From contig CAMLSD010000036.1 of assembly GCA_946482595.1 (NCBI GenBank), positions 1-42,093 on the forward strand: a stretch of 42,093 bases of DNA. The letters are read 5' to 3'. The DNA comes from an uncultured Comamonadaceae bacterium. Lineage in GTDB: Bacteria; Pseudomonadota; Gammaproteobacteria; Burkholderiales; Burkholderiaceae. The position numbers and the translations under genes were made by a program. Within the stretch, counting starts at the first letter, position 1. Each line of letters starts with the position of its first letter. This document shows, piece after piece, positions 34,974 to 42,093 of the stretch. Under the pieces are notes generated by a model that did not search any database, was not told the DNA's origin, and was given only the letters and a program-made list of their open reading frames with translations.

Positions 34974-35651
34974 TCAGGGTTTCCAGGAGGTCAGGGTCAC
35001 GCCGCCACCGGGCGCCTTGAATTGCGCGACGAGCGCCGCGGCAGGGTCGGCGGCGTCGGCGGCCAGCAGCCCTGGCAGGCCGATGGCGGCCAGTGCATGC
35101 CCCAGCACCGCATGCGCGCCGGCCGGGGCCGACAGGTGCAGCGCGCCGAGCTGCACCCCGCTTTCGGGCAGGCTGTCGCTCGGGTGGGCATCGCCCCACT
35201 CGATCAGGGTGGGCAAGGCGCCGTCGAACTGGCGCAGGCCGTCGCGGCGCACGGTGATGTGCCACTGCAAGGCATTGCGCCGCGCCGCGATGACCTCGCC
35301 CACGTCCAGGCCCAGGCCCGCCAGGCGCTGCCGTGCGGCGCGCACGTCGGGGGTGCTGGCAACCACGTGGATCAGGCGTGGGGCCGTCTGCACGGCCGCC
35401 TGCAGTGCCGGATCGTCCAGCCCGAACCAGCGCGCATGGGGCGGCGCGGCGGCCTCGGGATCGATCGCGATGATCTCCAGGTAGGCCTGCGGGTGTGCCG
35501 GGCTGCTGATCCTCAGCAGCCGGTTGTGGGTGCCCATCAGCGGATGCTTGCCGCCGGCCACCGGGGCCACGCCCAGTGTCGCTTCACACCAGGCTGCGCC
35601 CTGCTCCAGCGTCGCGGCGGCCACCACCAGGTGATCGACGCGGGCCGTCAT
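34974..35651 (-). CDS. Glyoxalase-like VOC-fold protein
   Basis: This 225-aa protein has the glyoxalase-like fold: RVDHLVVAAATLEQGAAWCEATLGVAP, THNRLLRI and YLEIIAIDPEA in the first half. The substrate is unknown. I use the ATG at 35651, which overlaps the PhzF gene stop (ATGA). The preceding open codons read as the PhzF tail in another frame. Confidence 0.82.
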   Translation of the reverse strand: MTARVDHLVVAAATLEQGAAWCEATLGVAPVAGGKHPLMGTHNRLLRISSPAHPQAYLEIIAIDPEAAAPPHARWFGLDDPALQAAVQTAPRLIHVVASTPDVRAARQRLAGLGLDVGEVIAARRNALQWHITVRRDGLRQFDGALPTLIEWGDAHPSDSLPESGVQLGALHLSAPAGAHAVLGHALAAIGLPGLLAADAADPAAALVAQFKAPGGGVTLTSWKP

Positions 35652-36502
35652 GGCCGCAGTCCGTCCGGCAGGCTCACGCTGCCCTGCATCACGCTCACCG
35701 CCGCACCGCCGACCCACAGGGTGTCGCCCGACTGCTCGACGTGCACCCGCCCGTCGCGGTCCAGGCGCGTGCCCTGCGCCGCGACATAGCGGTGCGGCGC
35801 CCGGCCTTCACTGATCAGCCATTGCGCCAGGCTGGCATTCAGGCTGCCGGTGACCGGGTCTTCGGGCACGCTGATGGCCGGCAGGAAACACCGCACCTCG
35901 AACTGCACCTCCTGGCCCTGCGGGTGCGGTCCGATCACGCCGACGTCGGCCAGCCCGGCCAGCGTACCGTAGTCGGGTTCGATTGCCAGCACGGTGGCGG
36001 CACGGTCGAGCAGCAGGCCCAGGAACTTCGGCCCGTTGTCCAGCCAGCGTGCCGCCTGCACCTGCCCGTCACGCAGCCCGAGTGCGGCCGTGACACGCGC
36101 CAGCAGGCCGGGCTCGACCGCTGCGGCACGCATCGGTGGCGCGGCAAACGCCAGCACCTCACCGCGGCGCACCCGCACCTGCCCCACGCCGCATTGCTGG
36201 ATGACCTCGTCGGCGCGGCGCGGCTGGCCGCCGGCAGCCAGCCAGGCATGGCAGGTGCCCAGCGTAGGGTGCCCGGCAAACGGCAGCTCGCCTCCGGGCG
36301 TGAAGATGCGCACGCGGTAGTCGGCCTCGGGGTCGGTCGGGGGCAGCAGGAAGGTCGTCTCCGACAGGTTCACCCAGCGGGCATAGGCCTGCATCTGCGC
36401 GTCGCTCAGGCCCTCGGCGTCGAAAACGACGGCCAGCGGGTTGCCTCGCAACGCGACGGAGGTGAAGACATCGATCTGCTGAAAGGGGCGTGTGCGGGTC
36501 AT
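35648..36502 (-). CDS. PhzF-family isomerase
   Basis: This 284-aa protein of the PhzF (phenazine biosynthesis-like) family has Glu48 (LSETTF), the GELPFAGHPT motif with His78, and EDPVTGSLNA near the C-terminus carrying the catalytic Asp. PhzF relatives are acid-base isomerases; most are unrelated to phenazines, and no other phz gene is here. It overlaps the VOC gene. Confidence 0.88.
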   Translation of the reverse strand: MTRTRPFQQIDVFTSVALRGNPLAVVFDAEGLSDAQMQAYARWVNLSETTFLLPPTDPEADYRVRIFTPGGELPFAGHPTLGTCHAWLAAGGQPRRADEVIQQCGVGQVRVRRGEVLAFAAPPMRAAAVEPGLLARVTAALGLRDGQVQAARWLDNGPKFLGLLLDRAATVLAIEPDYGTLAGLADVGVIGPHPQGQEVQFEVRCFLPAISVPEDPVTGSLNASLAQWLISEGRAPHRYVAAQGTRLDRDGRVHVEQSGDTLWVGGAAVSVMQGSVSLPDGLRP

Positions 36503-36522
36503 GCGGTCCTCGGGCGTCGGGG

Positions 36523-37725
36523 TCAGGGGGTCAGCACGGGCTGGCGCTCCAGCACGGTCTTCAGGGTCTGGGCCAGCAGCGAGACACCACGGTCGATCTG
36601 CTCGGGCGGCACCGTCACGAAGGACAGGCGCATCGTGTGTGTCTGCGCCTCGCGGGCATAAAAGGCGGCACCGGGCACGAAGGCCACGCCCGCTTCGACC
36701 GCCAGCGGCAGCAGGGCCATCGCGTCGACGTCGGCCGGCAGCTCGACCCAGAAGAACATGCCGCCGGTGGGGGCGTTCCAGCGGCAGCCCTCGGGCATGT
36801 AGCGTTCCAGCGCCACACGCATCGCGTCGCGCTGCGCGGCGTAGCGCGCGCGGATGGTGGGCACGTGTTCGTCGAGGAACCCGTTGCGGATCACCTCGTG
36901 GACCATGCGCTGGTTGAACGCCGGCGTGTGCAGGTCGGCCGCCTGCTTGGCCTGCAGCAGCTTGGGGCCCAGGGCCTCGGGTGCCACGACATAGCCCAGG
37001 CGCAGCCCGGGCGCCAGCACCTTCGAGAAGCTGCCGAGGTAGATGGTGCCTTCGGCCCAGCGGGTGGCCAGCGCGGCCGGCGGCGGCGTGTCGAACCAGA
37101 GGTCACCGTAGGGGTTGTCCTCGACCAGCGGCAGCCCCAGGGCCTGGGCACGTGCCACCAGCGCGGCGCGGCGGGCTTCGCTCATGCACCGGCCGGTGGG
37201 GTTCTGGAAGTTCGGCAGCAGGTAGAAAAAGCGCGCGGGGTCGCCGCGGCGGGCCGCGGCATCCATCGCATCGGGCAACGGGCCTTCGCTGTCGGACGCC
37301 ACCGGCTCGATGACCGGCTCGTAAGGCGCAAAGGCCTGCAGGGCGCCCAAGTAGGTGGGCGTCTCGACCATCACGCGGCTGCCCGCATCGATCAGCACCT
37401 TGCCCACGAGATCCAGGCCCTGTTGCGACCCGGTGGTGATCAGCACCTGGCCGGCATGCACCTGCAGGCCCTGGCGGCCCAGGTGGTCGGCCACCCATTC
37501 GCGCAGCGGGGCATAGCCTTCGCTGGCGGCGTACTGCAGCGCCTCACGCGGGGTGTCGCGCAGGACCTTGTCGGCCGCGACCCGCATGGCCTCGGCCGGG
37601 AAGGTGTCGGGCGACGGCAGGCCGCCGGCCAGCGACAGCACGCCGGGCTTTTCCGTGACCTTGAGGATCTCGCGGATGATGGACGGGTTCATGCGCTCCG
37701 CGCGGCGGGCGAGCTTCCAGGTCAT
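36523..37725 (-). CDS. Class I/II aminotransferase (2-aminoadipate transaminase-like)
   Basis: This 400-aa PLP enzyme begins with the AGGLPSPDTFP pattern of LysN/2-aminoadipate-type aminotransferases. It has QNPTG at 174-178 and Lys235 in GSFSKVLAPG. The amino donor and acceptor are unknown. The divergent MocR regulator carries a related domain. It precedes the PhzF gene by 20 bases and follows the DMT exporter on the same strand. Confidence 0.92.
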   Translation of the reverse strand: MTWKLARRAERMNPSIIREILKVTEKPGVLSLAGGLPSPDTFPAEAMRVAADKVLRDTPREALQYAASEGYAPLREWVADHLGRQGLQVHAGQVLITTGSQQGLDLVGKVLIDAGSRVMVETPTYLGALQAFAPYEPVIEPVASDSEGPLPDAMDAAARRGDPARFFYLLPNFQNPTGRCMSEARRAALVARAQALGLPLVEDNPYGDLWFDTPPPAALATRWAEGTIYLGSFSKVLAPGLRLGYVVAPEALGPKLLQAKQAADLHTPAFNQRMVHEVIRNGFLDEHVPTIRARYAAQRDAMRVALERYMPEGCRWNAPTGGMFFWVELPADVDAMALLPLAVEAGVAFVPGAAFYAREAQTHTMRLSFVTVPPEQIDRGVSLLAQTLKTVLERQPVLTP

Positions 37726-37779
37726 GGGGGTCTCCGTTGATGAAAAGTGATGTGTGGGTGGAATCGTCGGGGGCAGGAT

Positions 37780-38718
37780 TCAGGGGCGCGCCGCCCGGTC
37801 GGACGGCATGCGCTTGCCCAGGAAGACGGTGGCAATGACCGCCACGCCAAAGGCCAGGGTCATCGCGTCGAGCCGCTCGCCCAGCAGCGGCACCGCAAAC
37901 AGCATCGACAGGAAGGGCTGCAGCAACTGGACCTGGCTCACGCGCACCGCCCCGCCGATCGCCAGCGCGCGGTACCAGGCGAAAAACCCGATCCACATCG
38001 AGAACACCGCCACGTAGGCAAACCCCAGCCACGATGCCCAGGGCACGGGCTGCGTGGGCCAGGTCAGCCAGGTGAGCGGCAGCGTCACGGGCAGGGACAG
38101 CACCAGCACCCAGCAGATGACCCGCTCGGCCCCCAGGCTGGGCGTGAGCTTCGCCCCGGAGACATACCCGAAGGACGCCGCCAGCACGGCGCCAAACAGC
38201 AGCAGGTCGGCCCAGTGGATGCCGAAGGCGGCGCCTGGCGGCGCCTTCAGCATCGCGTAGAGCGCCACCAGGGCGCTGCCCAGGGCCGCACAGGCCCAGA
38301 AACCCGTGGACGGCCGCTGCCGGTAGGCCAGTGCCGCAATCACCGCGGTGGCCAGCGGCAGCACACCCAGGATCACCGAGGCGTGCACCGCCTGCACCTG
38401 CCGCAAGCCCAGCGCCATCAGCAGCGGAAAACCCACCACCACACCCAGCGCCGTGAAGGCGATCGCGCCCCACTGGGCGCGTTCGGGGCGGGGAGCCCGC
38501 ACTGCCAGCAGATAGACGATCGAGAGCAGGCCGGCACAGGCCGCCCGTCCGAAGGTGACGAACCACGGCGACAGTGCCGGCGCCTCGGCCCCGCCGGTGG
38601 CCATGCGGGTCATCGGCAGTGTCAGCGCGAAGATGGCCACACCGAGCACACCCAGCCACAGGCCGCGCGTCTCGTCGCTGTGCACCGGGCGCATCGCCAG
38701 GGTCGTTCCATGGGTCAT
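37780..38718 (-). CDS. EamA/DMT-family transporter
   Basis: This 312-aa membrane protein has two EamA repeats and about ten membrane helices. Members often export amino acids or related metabolites. The context with LysE-type transport and aminotransferases supports amino-acid efflux (inference). The 54-base gap to the next gene has no obvious terminator. Confidence 0.9.
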   Translation of the reverse strand: MTHGTTLAMRPVHSDETRGLWLGVLGVAIFALTLPMTRMATGGAEAPALSPWFVTFGRAACAGLLSIVYLLAVRAPRPERAQWGAIAFTALGVVVGFPLLMALGLRQVQAVHASVILGVLPLATAVIAALAYRQRPSTGFWACAALGSALVALYAMLKAPPGAAFGIHWADLLLFGAVLAASFGYVSGAKLTPSLGAERVICWVLVLSLPVTLPLTWLTWPTQPVPWASWLGFAYVAVFSMWIGFFAWYRALAIGGAVRVSQVQLLQPFLSMLFAVPLLGERLDAMTLAFGVAVIATVFLGKRMPSDRAARP

Positions 38719-38730
38719 GGCGGCCTCCCT

Positions 38731-39345
38731 TCAGACCTTGAGCATCCACACCGCCGTGAGCACGAGCACCCCGGCCATGCAGCGGTTGAACCACAGCAGG
38801 CGGTTGCCCACGGCCAGCCAGCCGCGCAGCATCGACCCCACCAGGGCATAGGTGGCATTGCTGACAAAGGCGTAGACCACCATCACGGCCAGCACGATGG
38901 CCAGACGCTCGCCCGGGTTGTCGGTGGCCTGGCCGCCGCTGCTGGTCACCCAGCCGCCGGTCAGCGCCAGCGCCAGCATCCAGGCCTTGATGTTCACGAA
39001 CTGCAGGCTCACGCCCTGCCAGAAGCCCACGCTGAGCTGGCTGCGATCGGCCTGGCCCAGGGTGCGCGCCTGCGACAGCTTCCAGGCCAGCCAGACCATG
39101 TAGGCCACGCCCACCGCCTTGACCCCCCAGCGCAGCGCCGGCACGGCCAGCACCACCGCACCCACGCCCAGGCCGCAGACCAGCATCAGCACGCTCCAGC
39201 CGGCCGGCACGGCCATGCAGAAGCGCAACGCGCTGCGAAACCCGCCATTGGCCGCCAGCGCCGTGGACAGCGTCGTGTTGGGGCCGGGCGTGAAGCTCAT
39301 GGCCGTGGCCAGGACCAGCAGGGCGAGAAACTCTTGCAGCGTCAT
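38731..39345 (-). CDS. LysE-family amino acid exporter
   Basis: This 204-aa protein has the LysE/RhtB family start LLVLATAMSFTPGPNTTLS and about six membrane helices. It likely exports an amino acid (lysine, threonine, homoserine or similar). The ATG at 39345 is chosen because the family begins there; the longer open frame runs back through the divergent promoter. It is the first gene of the minus-strand block facing the MocR regulator. Confidence 0.9.
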   Translation of the reverse strand: MTLQEFLALLVLATAMSFTPGPNTTLSTALAANGGFRSALRFCMAVPAGWSVLMLVCGLGVGAVVLAVPALRWGVKAVGVAYMVWLAWKLSQARTLGQADRSQLSVGFWQGVSLQFVNIKAWMLALALTGGWVTSSGGQATDNPGERLAIVLAVMVVYAFVSNATYALVGSMLRGWLAVGNRLLWFNRCMAGVLVLTAVWMLKV

Positions 39346-39442
39346 GTGAGCCAGTCTATGCTTGTTGACCAATACACCACCAACACAGTTGACCGGCCCA
39401 CACACACGCCGTGTACCGGCCCCTCGACCAACACAGCCCGGC
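39346..39442. promoter_or_regulatory. Divergent promoter with direct repeats, probable MocR sites
   Basis: Direct repeats in this 97-base gap are ACCAATACAC (39368-39377), ACCAACACAG (39379-39388) and ACCAACACAG (39427-39436). The first two are 11 bp apart and the exact pair is 48 bp apart. GTTGACC also occurs twice (39364-39370 and 39388-39394). MocR-type regulators typically bind direct repeats in such divergent regions. The last copy ends 7 bases before the regulator ATG. Confidence 0.6.
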
Positions 39443-40897
39443 ATGCTGACCCGCTCCCTATCGGAAACCCTGACTGACCAGCTGGCCTCGCGGTTTGCCG
39501 AGCGCATCCGCAGCCGGCTGCTGCCGCCGGGGGCACGACTGCCCTCGGTGCGTGAATGTGCACGCCGCCACGAGGTGAGCCCTTACACGGTGGTGGCCGC
39601 CTATGACCAGCTGCTCGCACAGGGCCTGGTCGAGGCCCGTCGCAACCGCGGCTTTTTCGTGCGTGAATTGCGCGCCGACCCGCCGCGGCCGGCCGCCGCA
39701 GAACCCGCCGCGGCGGCCGCCCGGGAGCGCAGCGCCAGCTACGGCAGCGGGCTGCGCAACCAGCCTCCGGTCGATGCCGCCACGTTGATTCGCGGCATGT
39801 TCCATCAGGTCGATCCACATGGCCAGAGCAAACCCATGCCGGGCATGGGCGTGCTGCCGCCGCAATGGCTGGAAACCCCCTTCATGGGCGCGGCCGTGCG
39901 GCGCGTGACCACCACGGCCAACCTGCACACGCTGTCGCTCCAGTACGGCGAGCCGGCCGGTGACTCCCTGCTGCGCAAGGCACTGAGCCACAAGCTGGCC
40001 GGCATGGAGATCGAAGCCGCACCCGAGCAGATCGTCACCACCGTGGGCGCCACACACGCACTGGACATCGTCTGCCGCACCCTGCTGCGCCCGGGCGACA
40101 GCGTGATGGTCGACGAACCCGGCTGGGCGGTCGAGTTCGCCCGGCTGTCGCAGATGGGCATGCGCATCCTGCCGGTGCCGCGCCGCCCCGAGGGCCCCGA
40201 TCTTGACGTGATGGCGCGCTACTGCGAGGCCCACCAGCCCAAGCTGTTCGTCAGCGTGAGCGTGCTGCACAACCCCACCGGCTACTGCATCAGCCCGAGC
40301 CATGCCCACCGGGTGCTGCGCCTGGCCGAGCAGCATGACTTCCAGGTGCTTGAAGACGACACCTACTCCCACCTCGCGCCAGCCCATGCCAGCCGCATGG
40401 CGGCACTCGACGGCCTCAAGCGCACGATCTACGTCAGCGGGTTTGCCAAGATCCTCGCGCCCAACTGGCGCATCGGCTATGTCGCCGGCCACCCGGACCT
40501 GATCGAACGCCTGCTCGACACCAAACTCCTCACCACGCTGACCACGCCGTCGCTGCTGGAGCAGGCCCTGGGCCATTGCCTGGAACAGGGTCAGATCCGC
40601 CGCCACGCCGAGCGTGTGCGCGCCCGCCTGGACACCGCCCGCGCCCGCGCGGTGCAACTCGCGCTGAAGGCCGGTTGCCGGTTCATGGCCGAACCCAACG
40701 GCCTGTTCGGCTGGGTCGACACCGGGGTCGACACCGACCGCCTGGCCCAGATCATGATGGACGAGGGCTACCTGCTGGCCCCGGGCTCGCTGTTCCATGC
40801 GGTGCGCCAACCCAGCACGCTGATGCGCATCAATTTCGCGACCACCCAGGACGCCTCGGTCTGGGCCGACTTCGAACGCTGCCGCCGGCTGGTCTGA
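39443..40897 (+). CDS. MocR-type GntR regulator with aminotransferase domain
   Basis: This 484-aa protein has an N-terminal GntR winged helix (about residues 5-75; LPSVRECARRHEVSPYTVVAAYDQL), a proline/alanine-rich linker, and a fold-type I aminotransferase domain. Lys336 (SGFAKILAPNW) is the PLP lysine and HNPTGYC the family motif. Such proteins sense PLP-linked amino compounds. It diverges from the LysE gene, and the downstream minus-strand block is its likely target. The ATG at 39443 lacks an obvious ribosome site; a TTG at 39362 is the alternative. Confidence 0.92.
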   Translation: MLTRSLSETLTDQLASRFAERIRSRLLPPGARLPSVRECARRHEVSPYTVVAAYDQLLAQGLVEARRNRGFFVRELRADPPRPAAAEPAAAAARERSASYGSGLRNQPPVDAATLIRGMFHQVDPHGQSKPMPGMGVLPPQWLETPFMGAAVRRVTTTANLHTLSLQYGEPAGDSLLRKALSHKLAGMEIEAAPEQIVTTVGATHALDIVCRTLLRPGDSVMVDEPGWAVEFARLSQMGMRILPVPRRPEGPDLDVMARYCEAHQPKLFVSVSVLHNPTGYCISPSHAHRVLRLAEQHDFQVLEDDTYSHLAPAHASRMAALDGLKRTIYVSGFAKILAPNWRIGYVAGHPDLIERLLDTKLLTTLTTPSLLEQALGHCLEQGQIRRHAERVRARLDTARARAVQLALKAGCRFMAEPNGLFGWVDTGVDTDRLAQIMMDEGYLLAPGSLFHAVRQPSTLMRINFATTQDASVWADFERCRRLV

Positions 40898-41130
40898 CCC
40901 CCTGATGGCACTGTGGTGAACGTGCGACGCGCGATGTCACCACCCGGATGTAACTGAATCTGGGTCAACCGGGTATGACTTCATGCCAAATTGGTCTGTT
41001 TATCCCCCTCATTCGCGCGTTCTAAAGCCCGCGTCTGAAGTAAATTTCGTGAGCCCGTGTGTCTCACTCTCGCGTTTACCCGGATTCCCACCCGCGACGA
41101 GTTGCGACCACGACCTGACAACCCCTGCCG
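40898..41130. other. Intergenic region with an inverted repeat
   Basis: No gene was found in these 233 bases. They are somewhat AT-richer in the middle (40970-41050), consistent with a promoter for the following gene. An inverted repeat, GTGGTGA (40913-40919) and TCACCAC (40937-40943), lies just after the regulator stop and may act as a weak terminator. Confidence 0.4.
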
Positions 41131-41898
41131 ATGGACGAACCCACCATTCCCCTCGGCGAGCCGGAGCTGATGCGGCCCAGTGCCTTTCAGCGCTACCTCG
41201 ACGAGCTCTCGCGCATGCCGCACCTGGCCGGCACGGATCGCTCACGCCTGGCGGCGCTGAGCCCGTCGCTGCTGGCCGACCTGCAGCGCTTCGAACACCG
41301 TACCAACGGCACCGAAGCCCTGGAGGTGCTGGCCGCCTGCCTGCGGCATGTGCAGCGGGTGGTGGTCCATCTCGAGGCCGGCCCGGTGGTGGTGCCGGTC
41401 ACGGTGTTCCCGCGCGAACGCCTCTACCACTGCCCCGCCGACCCCGAGACCTATCTGCTCAAGCACCTGGCCGACGTCAAGGTGATGCGCGTCGAACCCG
41501 CGCTGCTGCGCCCGCCGGGTGACGCCGAGGCCAGCCTGGTGGGTGTGTTCACCCACTACCACCCGATCGGCCCGCTGCTGTGGACCATCGCCCTCAACGG
41601 CAACCGCACCGAACTGCTGCCCGAGATCGCCGGCAATGCCTGCTACCGATCCACCCCGGGCCTGAACCTGCGCGACCTGCCCATGAGCCACGCCCAGCGC
41701 TCGGTGATCCGCCACATGCGCACCCAACCCCTCACCCTGCGCGAGATCGCCGACCTCACCGGACAAGGCCGCGACAGCGCGGTGCGCCTGCTCAATGCGC
41801 TGTACCTGCAATCCGGACTGATCGTCAGCCGCACGCTGCAGGCGGGCAACAGCGAGTCTTGGTTCTCGAGCCTGGGCTTGCGGCGGCGCGACGGGTAG
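41131..41898 (+). CDS. Hypothetical protein with C-terminal winged helix
   Basis: This 255-aa protein is not recognised. The first ~190 residues include a helical part (LADLQRFEHRTNGTEALEVLAACLRHV) and a beta-rich part (VVVHLEAGPVVVPVTVFPRERLYH). The last ~60 residues form a convincing helix-turn-helix/winged-helix unit: PLTLREIADLTGQGRDSAVRLLNALYLQSGLI. It may be a regulator or a signalling protein whose sensor is the N-terminal half. It is a single gene with its own AT-richer upstream region. Confidence 0.7.
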   Translation: MDEPTIPLGEPELMRPSAFQRYLDELSRMPHLAGTDRSRLAALSPSLLADLQRFEHRTNGTEALEVLAACLRHVQRVVVHLEAGPVVVPVTVFPRERLYHCPADPETYLLKHLADVKVMRVEPALLRPPGDAEASLVGVFTHYHPIGPLLWTIALNGNRTELLPEIAGNACYRSTPGLNLRDLPMSHAQRSVIRHMRTQPLTLREIADLTGQGRDSAVRLLNALYLQSGLIVSRTLQAGNSESWFSSLGLRRRDG

Positions 41899-41967
41899 TC
41901 CTGCCGCCTGGCCGCGCTCCGCGGCATGGGGCGGTGTGCTGACTCCACACTGAGTGCGAGCCAAGGG

Positions 41968-42093
41968 TTGGCTCCCTCGCCCGCTTGCGGGAGAGGGTTG
42001 GGGAGAGGGTGTGCGGTGGTGTGACGCCGCTGCGTTGGGTGGCGCCGAGTTTCGCCCCTGGCGGGGCGAGCCGGGTCTCGGCCCGGCGGCCGA
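41968..42093. repeat. Dispersed GC-rich repeat, copy C, inverted
   Basis: The reverse complement matches copy A (1-125) along its full length, including the GGGGCGA-rich head, the CAACGCAGCGGCG segment and the closing hairpin (stems 41974-41984 and 41987-41997, one mismatch). The window stops inside or at the end of this element. The segment from 41899 to 41967 has no visible feature. Confidence 0.85.

Noticed and set aside
35648..36502. Phenazine biosynthesis
   Set aside because: PhzF-family proteins are widespread outside phenazine loci and no other phz gene is present.
37747..39477. A 576-aa plus-strand open frame
   Set aside because: It is antisense to two well-supported membrane transporters and has no domain signature.

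Overview
The window reads as very GC-rich chromosomal DNA from a beta-proteobacterium, most likely order Burkholderiales (Rubrivivax/Leptothrix/Sphaerotilus-like). This placement is inference from base composition, codon use, dispersed hairpin repeats typical of that order, and gene content (cytochrome c' with cytochrome b561, VF530, SlyX, MocR regulators). No rRNA, tRNA, CRISPR array, prophage or insertion sequence was seen. Both ends carry copies of the same ~125-bp repeat in opposite orientation, so the window may be a contig that an assembler broke at repeats.

Region 1 (559-13926) is a sugar-acid catabolic island of eleven minus-strand genes plus a divergent GntR-like LacI-family regulator (12838-13926). 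In transcription order: IlvD/Edd sugar-acid dehydratase, HpcH/HpaI aldolase, ABC ATPase, sugar-binding protein, an intruding DUF559 endonuclease with a hairpin array, two permeases, a cytoplasmic GH31 alpha-glycosidase, an aldose 1-epimerase, an SMP-30 lactonase and an SDR dehydrogenase. Together they specify import of an alpha-glycoside, hydrolysis, anomer exchange, oxidation to the lactone, hydrolysis to the sugar acid, dehydration and retro-aldol cleavage. This is a complete non-phosphorylative Entner-Doudoroff-type route with the same enzyme classes as sulfo-ED loci. The true substrate is open. A GntR-type operator lies in the divergent gap.

Region 2 (13920-19735) holds an acetyltransferase, a cytochrome b561, a cytochrome c' broken by a one-base frameshift, an AlkC-type DNA glycosylase with an Ig-like tail, a periplasmic redoxin and a ScsB/DsbD-like disulfide reductase. 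Region 3 (19860-28911) has a metallo-beta-lactamase-fold hydrolase with a LysR regulator, divergent from a second sugar operon: ROK regulator, ribose-type ABC importer (ATPase, permease, binding protein), TIM-barrel isomerase/epimerase and Gfo/Idh/MocA oxidoreductase.

Region 4 (28934-31996) holds small conserved genes: an eRF1-like small protein, a cold-shock protein with a long leader and strong terminator, a trypsin-like peptidase, an unknown 81-aa protein, VF530 and SlyX. Region 5 (32048-40897) is an amino-acid-centred minus-strand block: class V aminotransferase, AlaX editing protein, threonine dehydratase-like enzyme, glyoxalase-like protein, PhzF, class I/II aminotransferase, DMT exporter and LysE exporter. 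A MocR-type regulator diverges from it. The window closes with an orphan winged-helix protein and the inverted terminal repeat.
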